From positions 186,001 through 250,000 of the forward strand of contig CBDDIZ010000039.1 in the NCBI GenBank assembly GCA_965229305.1: 64,000 nucleotides of DNA. Reading direction: 5' to 3'. The position numbers were made by a program, and so were the translations under genes. This DNA comes from JALHNI01 sp965229305. GTDB lineage: Bacteria; Acidobacteriota; Terriglobia; Bryobacterales; Bryobacteraceae. Positions 1 to 7,708 of the stretch are shown piece after piece (the stretch's first letter is position 1; every line of letters begins with the position of its first letter). The notes below the pieces were generated by a model. It was given only the letters and a program-made list of their open reading frames with translations, had not been told where the DNA came from and searched no databases.

Positions 1-487
1 CGGCGATCATGCCGCCGATGGTGGCCGAGGCGGTGCTGAGTTCGTCGACGAGCGCGAGCCGCGTGTCGGCGCTGGTGTCGGGCAGGCGGGAGAGGGTCTG
101 GAAGGCGAGCGTGCAAAGCGAGTCGCCGGCGAGGATGGCGATGGCTTCGCCGAACACGACATGGTTGGTGGGGCGTCCCCGGCGGAGGTCGTCGTCGTCC
201 ATGGCCGGCAGATCGTCATGGATGAGCGAGTAAGTGTGGATCATCTCGAGCGTGCAGGCTGCATCCTCGGCGTTAGCGACGTCGGGCTTGACGGCGCGCG
301 CGGCGGCCATCGCGAGCAGGGGACGAATGCGCTTGCCACCGGCGAAGATGCTGTAGCGAATGGCCTTATGCAGCGTCTCCGGAGCAACGGATTCCGGCGG
401 CAGCCAACGGTTCAGGGCACGATCGACCAGCACCTGCTCCGAGGCAAGATAATCTTCAAGGGCGAGAACGGGCTTGGGGCTCGACAA
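1..487 (-). CDS. ispA: Polyprenyl (farnesyl/geranylgeranyl-type) diphosphate synthase, partial
   Basis: Partial gene; its 3' end lies beyond the left edge. The readable 162 codons belong to the trans-isoprenyl diphosphate synthases, cytoplasmic enzymes that condense IPP with an allylic diphosphate to make precursors of quinones, carotenoids and carrier lipids. Visible signatures are GGKRIRPLL (IPP binding), the first aspartate-rich motif DDLPAMDDDD followed by LRRGRPTNH, and GEAIAILAGDSL. The start is put at TTG 487-485: an in-frame TAA lies only four codons upstream, and a TAAAAT hexamer sits 6 nt before the TTG. The lipoprotein gene upstream ends at 502, so only 14 bp separate them. Product chain length cannot be read here; the symbol is the generic one for the family. 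Confidence 0.9.
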   Translation of the reverse strand, partial: MSSPKPVLALEDYLASEQVLVDRALNRWLPPESVAPETLHKAIRYSIFAGGKRIRPLLAMAAARAVKPDVANAEDAACTLEMIHTYSLIHDDLPAMDDDDLRRGRPTNHVVFGEAIAILAGDSLCTLAFQTLSRLPDTSADTRLALVDELSTASATIGGMIA

Positions 488-493
488 CCCTCG

Positions 494-499
494 ATTTTA
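494..499 (-). promoter_or_regulatory. -10-like TAAAAT, 6 nt before the ispA TTG start
   Basis: TAAAAT on the minus strand (499-494) is followed by a 6-nt spacer and then TTG 487. At this distance transcription would begin at the start codon itself, giving a leaderless mRNA. No Shine-Dalgarno is present. The whole 14-bp gap to the upstream lipoprotein gene is taken up by this element, so any -35 contact would lie in that gene's 3' end. Inferred from spacing only. Confidence 0.5.
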
Positions 500-501
500 G
501 C

Positions 502-1227
502 TTATGGGAAGGAAACTGGCGCGGTGAGCGTGAAGCGAAGGCGGCTTTCAGCCGGAATGACGGCCGGTTCGCCGCGAGTGGCCAGGACGACGCCCGTGCC
601 GGCACCGCCGCCGGCTCCGGCGCCAATCGCGGCACCCTTGCCGCCGCCGGCGATCGCACCAATGGCGGCGCCGACGCCCGCGCCGATGCCGACTTTGAGG
701 GCATCTTTCTTCTTCGTGCCGCGGGCCTGTACGCCGTAACTGCGCGTCTGGCAGGGGATGGTGCGGCCATCGGGGGTGGTGAGCGAAGTGACGCGGATGG
801 CAATGGTCGCGCGGCCTTTCACTTTGCCGCCAGGATCCACGCTGGACACGACGCCTTCCACGCGCGAGTTGACGGGGGCCAGGACGCGGTCGCCGCTGGT
901 TAAGGGACGTTCCAGCGTGGCCGTGAACATCTCGCCAGCGGCGTGGGTTTTGCTCGAGATCGTGGAGGTGGTGCGGACTTCGAGCGGGGTGCCGGCCGCG
1001 ACGGTGACCGGGTCACGTGGCGGTACGACCTGCGCCGGGGACGGCTTCGCCTCCGAAGGGGTCCCCGGCGAGGTCGCGATCGTCTGGCCCGGACTCTGGG
1101 TCTGACCTTGGCCCGAACCCGGTGCGGCAACCGAGTTGGCAGGGACCGAACCCGTCGATGAGGTGGGGTTCGACTTGGAGCAGGCGGCCAAGGCCACCAG
1201 AGCGAAACAGGCGATCACGGGGCGCAC
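502..1227 (-). CDS. Glycine-zipper lipoprotein of unknown function
   Basis: A 241-residue protein starting at GTG 1227 (M-R-P-V-I-A-C-F), chosen because a short lipoprotein signal peptide with lipobox LAAC-S follows at once; longer in-frame starts would bury that signal. After a low-complexity Pro/Ser/Gly/Gln stretch comes a beta-rich domain containing GTPLEVRTTSTISS and GGKVKGRATIAIRV. Then comes a strong glycine-zipper segment (repeated GAGVGAAIG / GAIAGGGKG), of the kind that packs in or on membranes. Probably anchored to the outer or inner membrane facing the periplasm. Proteins of this layout are frequent in acidobacteria but I know no assigned function. TATACC lies only 4 nt before the GTG, so the start is not fully settled. 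Confidence 0.75.
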   Translation of the reverse strand: MRPVIACFALVALAACSKSNPTSSTGSVPANSVAAPGSGQGQTQSPGQTIATSPGTPSEAKPSPAQVVPPRDPVTVAAGTPLEVRTTSTISSKTHAAGEMFTATLERPLTSGDRVLAPVNSRVEGVVSSVDPGGKVKGRATIAIRVTSLTTPDGRTIPCQTRSYGVQARGTKKKDALKVGIGAGVGAAIGAIAGGGKGAAIGAGAGGGAGTGVVLATRGEPAVIPAESRLRFTLTAPVSFP

Positions 1228-1279
1228 ACTCGGTATACGCGCCCCGCAGCCTTTCCGGTTTCGGCGCTGTTGAATAGAT

Positions 1280-2707
1280 TTACAGCGTGAGGCCGAAAAA
1301 GTCCTGGGCATTGGCGAAGCAAATGCGGCGGACCATGCCCCCGACGAGGGCGAAGTCATTTGGAATGAGTCCGATTTCCATCTCACGGCCTACCAGGTTG
1401 CAGAGCGTGCGGCGGAAGTACTCATGCCGCGGGTAGGACATGAAGGACCGCGAATCCGTGAGCATGCCAACAAAGCGCGAGAAGAGGCCGCAATTGGAAA
1501 GGGCATTCATTTGCCATTCCATCGCCTCCTTCTGATCGAGGAACCACCAGCCGGAGCCGAACTGCATTTTGCCGGCGATTTTGCCGTCCTGGAAGTTGCC
1601 GACCATGGTGGCGACGGCGTAATTGTCAGCAGGGTTCAGGTTGTAGATCACCATCTTGGGCAGCGAGCCGTCCTGCTCGAGGGCGTCAAGATAGTCGCGC
1701 AAACCTTCCATCTGCGGCCAGTCGCCGATGGAGTCGAAGCCGGTGTCCGGGCCGATGGTCGCTAAGGCGCGAGAATTGGCGGCGCGCAGGGCGCCCAGAT
1801 GCAACTGCTTGGTGAAGCCGGCGCGGGCGTCCAGTTGGCCGAAGTAGAACATGAGGTAGCTGGCGAACTGGCGATGCTCGTCGGGGCTGGCGGCTTGTCC
1901 GGCGCGGGCGCGATCGAAGATCGCCTTGGCGGTGGCTTCGGGGCAGGGCGCGCCGAAGCAGTGATTCAAGCCATGGTCAGAAAGACGGCCGCCAATCGAC
2001 GCGAAGGCCGCGTGGCGCCTGGCGATGGCGTCGCAGAACTTGGCGAACGAATCGATCTCGACGTTGGCGGCGGCGGACAGCTTGGCCGTCCAGGCATTGA
2101 AGGCTTCGGGCTGGTGGACCGTGAGCGCTTTGTCGGGCCGGAAGGTGGGGTACATCTTCGTGCGCAGGAACTCGGCGCGATCCGGATTTTCGGCAAAGGC
2201 GTAGTGATGCTCGAGGGTATCGATGGGATCGTCCGTGGTGCAGACGGCGCGGACGTCGAACTTGCGAGCGATGCCCCAGGCGGTAAGTTCGCCCGCGAGC
2301 TGTTCGTTGGCCTGGTTCCAGATCTTCTCGGCGGAGTCCTCATTCAGCAGGTCCGTGATGCCGAAGTAGCGGGCCAACTCCAAGTGCGTCCAGTGATAGA
2401 GCGGGTTGCGCAGCGTCTGGGGTACGGTGCGGGCAAAGGCGAGGAACTTCTCGTAGGGGCTGGCGTCGCCGGTGCAGTAGCGCTCGGCTACGCCGTTGGC
2501 CCGCATCGCCCGCCATTTGTAATGGTCGCCTTCGAGCCAGATTTCGAAGAGATTGGCGAAGCGGCGATTGCCCGCCAGGTCGTGCGGCGGCAGATGGCAG
2601 TGGTAGTCGAGAATCGGTTCGCCGGCGGCGAAGTCATGATAGAGTCGGCGCGCGGCGGCGGTTTCCAGCAGAAAGTCGGGGTGGATAAAAGACACGGCAC
2701 CCAACAT
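1280..2707 (-). CDS. uxaC: Glucuronate (uronate) isomerase
   Basis: Cytoplasmic isomerase converting D-glucuronate to D-fructuronate and D-galacturonate to D-tagaturonate, the entry step of hexuronate breakdown. The 475-residue length is normal for UxaC. The N-terminal FIHPDFLLETAAARRLYHDF, the metal-binding DYHCHLPP, and WLEGDHYKWRAMRANG are all characteristic, as is the C-terminal RHEYFRRTLCNLVGREMEIG. The start ATG 2707 gives the expected family N-terminus. It begins 9 bp after the stop of the secreted repeat protein (2717) on the same strand, so the two are probably co-transcribed, although no functional link is evident. Other hexuronate genes (uxuA, uxuB, kdgK) are not in the window; the SDR/GntR pair near 12 kb could serve a sugar-acid pathway but that is a guess. 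Confidence 0.95.
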   Translation of the reverse strand: MLGAVSFIHPDFLLETAAARRLYHDFAAGEPILDYHCHLPPHDLAGNRRFANLFEIWLEGDHYKWRAMRANGVAERYCTGDASPYEKFLAFARTVPQTLRNPLYHWTHLELARYFGITDLLNEDSAEKIWNQANEQLAGELTAWGIARKFDVRAVCTTDDPIDTLEHHYAFAENPDRAEFLRTKMYPTFRPDKALTVHQPEAFNAWTAKLSAAANVEIDSFAKFCDAIARRHAAFASIGGRLSDHGLNHCFGAPCPEATAKAIFDRARAGQAASPDEHRQFASYLMFYFGQLDARAGFTKQLHLGALRAANSRALATIGPDTGFDSIGDWPQMEGLRDYLDALEQDGSLPKMVIYNLNPADNYAVATMVGNFQDGKIAGKMQFGSGWWFLDQKEAMEWQMNALSNCGLFSRFVGMLTDSRSFMSYPRHEYFRRTLCNLVGREMEIGLIPNDFALVGGMVRRICFANAQDFFGLTL

Positions 2708-2716
2708 GCTACCGCG

Positions 2717-3580
2717 CTAATTGCATTGTTTTTGGCAGACGCGCTCGGCAATCTTGAGGTAGCTGTCCGGCAGTTTGCCGTCGAGGTTCGGGCGACGGAT
2801 ACTGAAGCTCTCCACCACGTTCTGCCCGCCGGCGGGCCGCTGTTCGATGAGCTGCTCTTCGCGCAGTTTCAACTCCCCAGCTTGGCTCGCGCGGCCGGGT
2901 TGGGCCATGCCATAGACGGCGACTTGCTTCACCAGCGTGCCGTCGGGCCGCTTCTGCTCGCTCGAGACGCGCTGCGCCGAGAGCTGTAAGCGGCCATCGG
3001 TCGTAGCGGCCTGATACTCGGCCACCTGCTCGACGATCTTTCCGTTTTCTTCGCGACGCTCAATGTTCTGGCGGGCGGCTTCACGGAAGCTGCCGTTCTG
3101 ATCCTTGCGGAAGGTGCGGACTTCTTCGTTGGTCACCTTGGCGACCGTGCTGCCGGTGCGCTCGGACTTCTCCACTACCTCGAGGCCGCCGTTGAGCGAA
3201 CCGCGCTGCACCGTCACCGTCTCTTCGAGCTTGTTGGCCGACTTGCGCAACTCCGAGACGCGCTTCTCGGCCAGGTTCAGATTGCCGTTCAGATCGCCGC
3301 GATACACGGCGGTTTCCGTGGTTACCGAGCCGTCGCTGTTCTTGCGTTCTTCGATGCGCACCTTCTCCGGCTGGCCGTTCAGGCGACGGATGGTCCGCTC
3401 GATCACCTTGCGGCCGCCACCCTCTTCCACCACCCGTTCTTCGACGCGATCGGGGTTTTCGTTGGGGGCGGGCACCTTTCTGCCGTTCAGGTCATAAGTG
3501 TAGTCCTGGAACGCGAAGAGCAGGAGAAAGGCGAGCATACCCCATGCTAAGGCCCGAAACACAGGGCGGCAATGAGGCAA
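2717..3580 (-). CDS. Secreted protein made of about 31-residue degenerate repeats
   Basis: A 287-residue protein with an N-terminal signal segment (GMLAFLLLFAFQDYTYD). The rest is a series of about seven units of roughly 31 residues, each opening with an (L/D)NG or DG turn followed by charged alternating strands ending in a VxVxR/Y pattern: DLNGNLNLAEKRV, SLNGGLEVVEKSE, DQNGSFREAARQN, TTDGRLQLSAQRV. This suggests a secreted beta-solenoid or beta-hairpin array. I do not recognise the family. Start: TTG 3580 is preceded at 7 nt by TATTAT; the alternative ATG 3538 begins at the signal peptide core. Only 20 bp separate this start from that of divergent miaB. uxaC follows 9 bp downstream. Confidence 0.8.
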   Translation of the reverse strand: MPHCRPVFRALAWGMLAFLLLFAFQDYTYDLNGRKVPAPNENPDRVEERVVEEGGGRKVIERTIRRLNGQPEKVRIEERKNSDGSVTTETAVYRGDLNGNLNLAEKRVSELRKSANKLEETVTVQRGSLNGGLEVVEKSERTGSTVAKVTNEEVRTFRKDQNGSFREAARQNIERREENGKIVEQVAEYQAATTDGRLQLSAQRVSSEQKRPDGTLVKQVAVYGMAQPGRASQAGELKLREEQLIEQRPAGGQNVVESFSIRRPNLDGKLPDSYLKIAERVCQKQCN

Positions 3581-3586
3581 AAACCC

Positions 3587-3593
3587 TATAATA
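3587..3593. promoter_or_regulatory. Shared bidirectional -10 element between miaB and the repeat-protein gene
   Basis: The 20-bp gap between the two divergent start codons contains one A/T block. Read rightward it is TATAAT (3587-3592) ending 8 nt before miaB ATG 3601. Read leftward it is TATTAT (3593-3588) ending 7 nt before TTG 3580. No other promoter could fit between the genes. AAAGGGG directly before ATG is too close to act as a Shine-Dalgarno. Predicts divergent transcription from a symmetric -10 with 1-2 nt leaders. Confidence 0.6.
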
Positions 3594-3600
3594 AAGGGGC

Positions 3601-4932
3601 ATGAAGCGGTTCTACATCGAGACGTTTGGCTGCCAGATGAACGCCCATGACTCGGAAAAGGTGATTGGCACGCTGGTGGGGCGCGGCTACGAACAGGTGG
3701 ATACGCCCGAAGCCGCGGAACTGATCATGTACAACACCTGCTCCATTCGCGATAAAGCGGAGCAGAAAGTCTTCGCGCGCCTGCAGGACTTCAAGAAGCA
3801 TCACGCCGGCAAAACCTTCGCCGTGCTCGGCTGCGTGGCGCAGCAGGAAGGCGAAAAGATCTTCGAGAAAGCGCCCCATGTCAGCATGGTGGTGGGTTCG
3901 GCCAGCTACAACAAGCTTCCCGAACTGCTAGTGCAGATCGAGACCGGGAACAAGCGGGTGACCGGCTTGAGCCTGGATACGGAAGATACGTTTGAGACGC
4001 CGCTCACCCGGCGCGATAACCCGCACAAGGCCTACATCACGATCATCGAGGGCTGCGATAAGAGCTGCGCCTATTGCGTGGTGCCGTTCACGCGCGGACC
4101 GGAGCGGAGCCGGACGGTGGAGTCCGTGTTGCGCGAGGCTCGCGAACTGGTGCAGATGGGCTACACGGAAGTGCAGTTGCTGGGCCAGAACGTCAACAGC
4201 TTCCGCGATCCCTCCATCCCTGGCAGCAAGCTGGGCTACGACTTCGCGTATCTGCTGCGCCGCATGGGCGAAGTGCCCGGCATGCGCCGCGTGCGCTTCA
4301 CCACGTCGCATCCGCGCGATTTCGTGAAGGACATCGTCGACGCGATTGACGAGAATCCGGTGCTCTGCAACCACATTCACCTGCCGGTGCAATCGGGCTC
4401 GACGTCGGTGCTGCGCCGCATGCAGCGGCTCTACACGCGCGAAGAGTATCTGCGGCGGATCGAGTGGATGCACCAGGCCAAGCGGCCCATCGCCATTACG
4501 ACGGACATGATCGTCGGATTCCCGGGCGAGACCGAAGAAGAGTTTCAAGAGACGCTTTCGCTGGTGGATCACGCGCGCTACGAATCGATGTACATCTTCA
4601 AGTACTCGAAGCGTCCGAATACGCCGGCGCTGCAGTACGACGATCACATCCCGGAAGAAGAGAAGACGCGGCGCTTCCTGATGCTGCAGGAGAAGCAGCG
4701 CGCGATGCAGATCCGCCAGAACGCCGAAGCCCTGGGCTCCCTCGAAGAGGTGCTGGTGGAAGGATGGAACGGCAACACCAATCAATGGGTGGGCCGCACC
4801 AGCCAGAACCGTACGCTGAACTTCGTGCACCCCGCTGGTCAGGCGGCGAACCTCCTGGGCCGCTATGCGCAAGCGCGCATCACCCGCACCGGCGTGGGCG
4901 CCGCCGCGGGCGAGTTCGCCGCGTCCGCTTAG
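3601..4932 (+). CDS. miaB: tRNA-2-methylthio-N6-dimethylallyladenosine synthase
   Basis: Radical-SAM methylthiotransferase that adds a methylthio group to C2 of i6A37 in tRNAs reading codons that start with U. The 443 residues are the family's usual length. Cluster-binding cysteines of the N-terminal UPF0004 domain are C11 (FGCQMN), C47 (NTCSIR) and C78 (LGCVAQ). The radical-SAM triad is C152-x3-C156-x2-C159 (GCDKSCAYC). MIVGFPGETEEEF and a C-terminal TRAM-like region (about 375-435) complete the architecture. Start ATG 3601 is fixed by the conserved MKRFYIETFGCQMN. The stop overlaps the convergent sulfatase stop by 4 nt. No miaA is in the window. Confidence 0.98.
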   Translation: MKRFYIETFGCQMNAHDSEKVIGTLVGRGYEQVDTPEAAELIMYNTCSIRDKAEQKVFARLQDFKKHHAGKTFAVLGCVAQQEGEKIFEKAPHVSMVVGSASYNKLPELLVQIETGNKRVTGLSLDTEDTFETPLTRRDNPHKAYITIIEGCDKSCAYCVVPFTRGPERSRTVESVLREARELVQMGYTEVQLLGQNVNSFRDPSIPGSKLGYDFAYLLRRMGEVPGMRRVRFTTSHPRDFVKDIVDAIDENPVLCNHIHLPVQSGSTSVLRRMQRLYTREEYLRRIEWMHQAKRPIAITTDMIVGFPGETEEEFQETLSLVDHARYESMYIFKYSKRPNTPALQYDDHIPEEEKTRRFLMLQEKQRAMQIRQNAEALGSLEEVLVEGWNGNTNQWVGRTSQNRTLNFVHPAGQAANLLGRYAQARITRTGVGAAAGEFAASA

Positions 4933-6413
4933 TTGGCGTCGCGCGGCCGCACGTACCACTCGAGCGCTTCTTCGCGGCTTAAGCGCGGCGGCTCCTGCCC
5001 GGCTTCCGGATGCGTGGCGCGATAGCGAGCGACGGCTAAGTCCTCGAGTTGACTCACCACCTGCGGATGGCGTGCGGCGACGTTCTTGAACTCACCGGGA
5101 TCCTGGCGCTGATCGAAGAGCTTGACGTAACGGCCGGGCGTGGGCTGGTCCGTTTCGTAGCCATCGGTGCGCTGCCGTTTCCCGGAGCCGAAAATCAACT
5201 TCCAGCGCTGATTCAGCACGAAGCACTCCTCGTTCTCGAGGTAGGCGCTGAAGATGTGATCGCGTGGCGTCGGCGGGCGCTTGCCTTCGAGATAAGGCCG
5301 CAGTGATTGGCCGTGGCGAACGGGCAAGGCGTCGACGCCGAGCAGGTCGGTGAGGGTGTGCGGCAGGTCGACGTGCTCGGTGAGGTCCTGCACGGTGCCT
5401 TGGCGAATGCGGCCGGGCCAGCGCATCATCAGCGGCACGTGGAGCGCGGGCGTATAGCCGCAGTGCTTTTCGAAGCGGCCATGCTGACCGAGCGAATAGC
5501 CGTGATCGGCGAGGTAAACGACCAGCGTGTTCTCCTCCAGTCCGTGCTTCTTCAGCAGGTCCAGGGCGCGGCCGACGTTGCGGTCGAGGAAGCGAACCGA
5601 AGTGTAGTAAGCCGCGATGATGCCTTGCTTCTCCGTGGGGCTCAGGTCGCGGAAGATGAGCGGGATTTGCCCGAGGTCTTCAGGGCCTACCTTCGGCACG
5701 GGGAACTTCGATGGATCGAACGCCTCGCGATCTTCGATGGGGAAGTCATACGGCGAATGCGGCTCCTGAAAGCTGAGCCAGAGGGCGAATGGCTGGCTTT
5801 GCTGCGCGCCAAGAAACTCGTCGGCCAGCTTCAGCTGGTACAACGACTTCATCTCGGCCTCCCGGCGGCCAAACGGCAGCTTCTCGGCGTTGAGCCAGAT
5901 CCGCGCCGGATCCTTGAAAGGGCGCCAAGGCGGCTTGACGCGCACACCCGCGGGTAGGCCGCTGGGCTCATTGGCCAGCCACGCCCGTTGCACTTCGCCT
6001 TCAGTGAGGCAAGTTTCAAACCCATGCAGGCCGGGTCGGCCGGGCTGATTGAAGTGCATCTTGCCGATCACGCCGGTGCGGTAGCCGGCCTTCTGCAGTT
6101 GCTTGGCGACCGTCGGCTTCTCCGTCGACAGCGGCGTCTTGAGCACGGTCACTCCGGCCGCGTGCGGCAACTGACCCGTCAGCAGACTTTGCCTGGACGG
6201 CGTGCACACCGGCGAATTGCAGTAGTGCCGCGCAAAGCGCGTGCCTTCGCTGGCCAGGCGATCGAGGTGCGGCGTCTGCGCCAGCGCGTTGCCGTGCGCG
6301 CCCAGCACATAACCGGCATGATCGTCGGCAATGATATACAGCAGGTTGGGCCGCCGCTGCGGCTGATAGGCCGCGCCGGCAAAGGCCGCGATCGCGTCAC
6401 GTCGGGTGGTCAT
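4929..6413 (-). CDS. Type I sulfatase, probably exported
   Basis: A 494-residue arylsulfatase-family enzyme that would hydrolyse sulfate esters. The start ATG 6413 gives a short Tat-like N-terminus (MTTRRDAIAAFAGAA); longer in-frame starts have no sulfatase homology. The metal-binding DD is at 30-31 (IIADDHAG). The modification motif C70-T-P-S-R74 is the cysteine type that must be converted to formylglycine, so a formylglycine-generating enzyme is needed but is not in the window. Further family features are TGVIGKMHFNQPG, YLADHGYSLGQHG and FEKHCGYTPALHVPLM. A TATACT hexamer lies 7 nt before the start, and only 33 bp separate it from the divergent YCII gene. Substrate unknown; polysaccharide or sterol sulfates are equally possible. 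Confidence 0.93.
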   Translation of the reverse strand: MTTRRDAIAAFAGAAYQPQRRPNLLYIIADDHAGYVLGAHGNALAQTPHLDRLASEGTRFARHYCNSPVCTPSRQSLLTGQLPHAAGVTVLKTPLSTEKPTVAKQLQKAGYRTGVIGKMHFNQPGRPGLHGFETCLTEGEVQRAWLANEPSGLPAGVRVKPPWRPFKDPARIWLNAEKLPFGRREAEMKSLYQLKLADEFLGAQQSQPFALWLSFQEPHSPYDFPIEDREAFDPSKFPVPKVGPEDLGQIPLIFRDLSPTEKQGIIAAYYTSVRFLDRNVGRALDLLKKHGLEENTLVVYLADHGYSLGQHGRFEKHCGYTPALHVPLMMRWPGRIRQGTVQDLTEHVDLPHTLTDLLGVDALPVRHGQSLRPYLEGKRPPTPRDHIFSAYLENEECFVLNQRWKLIFGSGKRQRTDGYETDQPTPGRYVKLFDQRQDPGEFKNVAARHPQVVSQLEDLAVARYRATHPEAGQEPPRLSREEALEWYVRPRDAN

Positions 6414-6420
6414 CCCCGTG

Positions 6421-6439
6421 AGTATATCGGAGCTATACT
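6421..6439. promoter_or_regulatory. Mirror-image pair of TATACT -10 elements
   Basis: The 33-bp gap between the sulfatase (ATG 6413, minus) and the YCII gene (ATG 6447, plus) contains TATACT on each strand: 6426-6421 for the minus gene and 6434-6439 for the plus gene. Each ends exactly 7 nt before its ATG, and 7 bp separate the two hexamers. Each -35 would fall inside the opposite gene. The arrangement predicts two nearly leaderless divergent transcripts that compete for RNA polymerase. Confidence 0.6.
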
Positions 6440-6446
6440 TCCAGGC

Positions 6447-6812
6447 ATGAAAGCACTGTTGCTCCTGTTCTTCTGCGCCACGCTGACGGCACAGGAGATG
6501 CGCTTCTACGTGATGGGCATGCTGTATCGCGGACCGAAGTGGACCGCCGAGTTGACCGACGAAGCCAAGCAACTCCAAGCCGGCCACATGGCGAACATCA
6601 TGAAGCTGGCCGAGGAGGGGCATTTGCTGATTGCCGGACCGATGGCCGGCACTGGCGATCTGCGGGGCATTTTTATCTTCGACACCGACGACGTGAAGAA
6701 AGCGCAGGAATGGTGTGACCGCGATCCGGCGATCCAAGCCGGCCGGCTGCGTGTGGAACTGCACAAGTGGTACGCCGCCAAAGGCCTCACCTACGACAAG
6801 ACGAAGAAATGA
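6447..6812 (+). CDS. Secreted YCII-related (Dabb-like ferredoxin fold) protein
   Basis: A 121-residue protein with a cleavable signal (MKALLLLFFCATLTAQ) followed by one YCII domain. FYVMGMLYRGPKW begins it; the histidine in LQAGHMANIMKLAEEG, then LLIAGPMAGTGDLRG and FIFDTDDVKKAQEW, match the fold in which a His/Asp pair lies in a small alpha-beta barrel. Related cytosolic proteins are thought to be small enzymes or dimeric binders; a secreted form is of unknown role. ATG 6447 was chosen over an upstream start because the signal peptide begins there and TATACT lies 7 nt before it. The stop overlaps the next gene (ATGA), so they are translationally coupled. Confidence 0.85.
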   Translation: MKALLLLFFCATLTAQEMRFYVMGMLYRGPKWTAELTDEAKQLQAGHMANIMKLAEEGHLLIAGPMAGTGDLRGIFIFDTDDVKKAQEWCDRDPAIQAGRLRVELHKWYAAKGLTYDKTKK

Positions 6813-7708
6813 GAGCGGGCACGCTGATTCTGGGCCTTTGCCTTCTGCACGCGCAGGAGCCGATTGAGCCTACCTTCACGACGTCGGTGAAGATCGTGGA
6901 CATCCTGGCTTCGGTCCGCACGAAGGCCGGGCAACTGGTGCGCGACCTGACCAAGGACGACTTCACGCTGCTCGAAAACAATCGTCCGCAGGAGATCCGC
7001 TACTTCTCGCGTGAGACGGACCTGCCGCTGACGGTGGGCCTGCTGATCGATACCAGCATGAGCCAGGAGAAGGTGCTGAACGCCGAACGCGCGGCCATCA
7101 TGCGCTTCTACGATCAGGTGCTGCGCGAGCGTAAGGATCAGGTGTTCGTTATGCAGTTCGACATGGCCGTGCAGCTGCGCCAGAAGCTGACTTCGTCGCG
7201 CCGGTCGCTCGAAGAGGTACTCAACTACGTCGATACCCCGACGCGCAACGAGCTCCGCGTGCAGACCGGCGGCGGGACATTGCTGTACCAGGCTGTGTAT
7301 CAAGCGGCTGCGGAAGTGATGAAGGATCAGAAGAATCGCAAGGCGCTGATCGTGCTTTCCGACGGCGAGGACTATGGCAGTGAGCGCTCGCTGGATGAGG
7401 CGATCGAGGCGGCCGTGAAGTCCGACACGCTGATCTACACGATCTACTTCACCAGCGGCGGTGGCAATGGCCGCGGCGTGCTGCGGAAGATGTCGCAAGG
7501 CACCGGCGCGGGCTATTTCGAAGTCAGCAGGAAGGAGAGCATCGAGCAGATCTTCGACAAAATTCAGGATGAGCTGCGCGGGCAGTATCACCTGGGCTTC
7601 GTCTCCGATCAGCCCACGCGCCTTTCCGAATTCCGCACTCTGCGCCTTTCGACGAAGCAAAAGGGCTTGAACGTTCAGGCACGCGAGCGCTACATGGCGC
7701 GTCCTTAG
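6809..7708 (+). CDS. VWFA-related acidobacterial domain protein, secreted
   Basis: A 299-residue secreted protein starting at ATG 6809, which overlaps the YCII stop by 4 nt. After a signal peptide (MRAGTLILGLCLLHAQE) comes a short beta domain (VKIVDILASVRTKAGQLV, DDFTLLENNRPQEI) typical of the VWFA-related proteins that are abundant in acidobacteria, then a von Willebrand A domain. The MIDAS motif is LIDTSMSQ (DxSxS); VLSDGEDYG supplies the later acidic site. The family has no established function; VWA domains usually mediate metal-dependent protein contacts at the cell surface. The shared operon with the YCII protein is the only local hint. The stop overlaps that of convergent ppk2 by 4 nt. 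Confidence 0.9.
   Translation: MRAGTLILGLCLLHAQEPIEPTFTTSVKIVDILASVRTKAGQLVRDLTKDDFTLLENNRPQEIRYFSRETDLPLTVGLLIDTSMSQEKVLNAERAAIMRFYDQVLRERKDQVFVMQFDMAVQLRQKLTSSRRSLEEVLNYVDTPTRNELRVQTGGGTLLYQAVYQAAAEVMKDQKNRKALIVLSDGEDYGSERSLDEAIEAAVKSDTLIYTIYFTSGGGNGRGVLRKMSQGTGAGYFEVSRKESIEQIFDKIQDELRGQYHLGFVSDQPTRLSEFRTLRLSTKQKGLNVQARERYMARP

Noticed and set aside
1799..2989. 396-codon plus-strand frame opposite uxaC and the repeat gene
   Set aside because: Antisense shadow; spans two real genes and has no start signal.
3595..3600. AAGGGGC as Shine-Dalgarno of miaB
   Set aside because: Only about 1 nt from the ATG; a ribosome-binding site needs roughly 5-9 nt.
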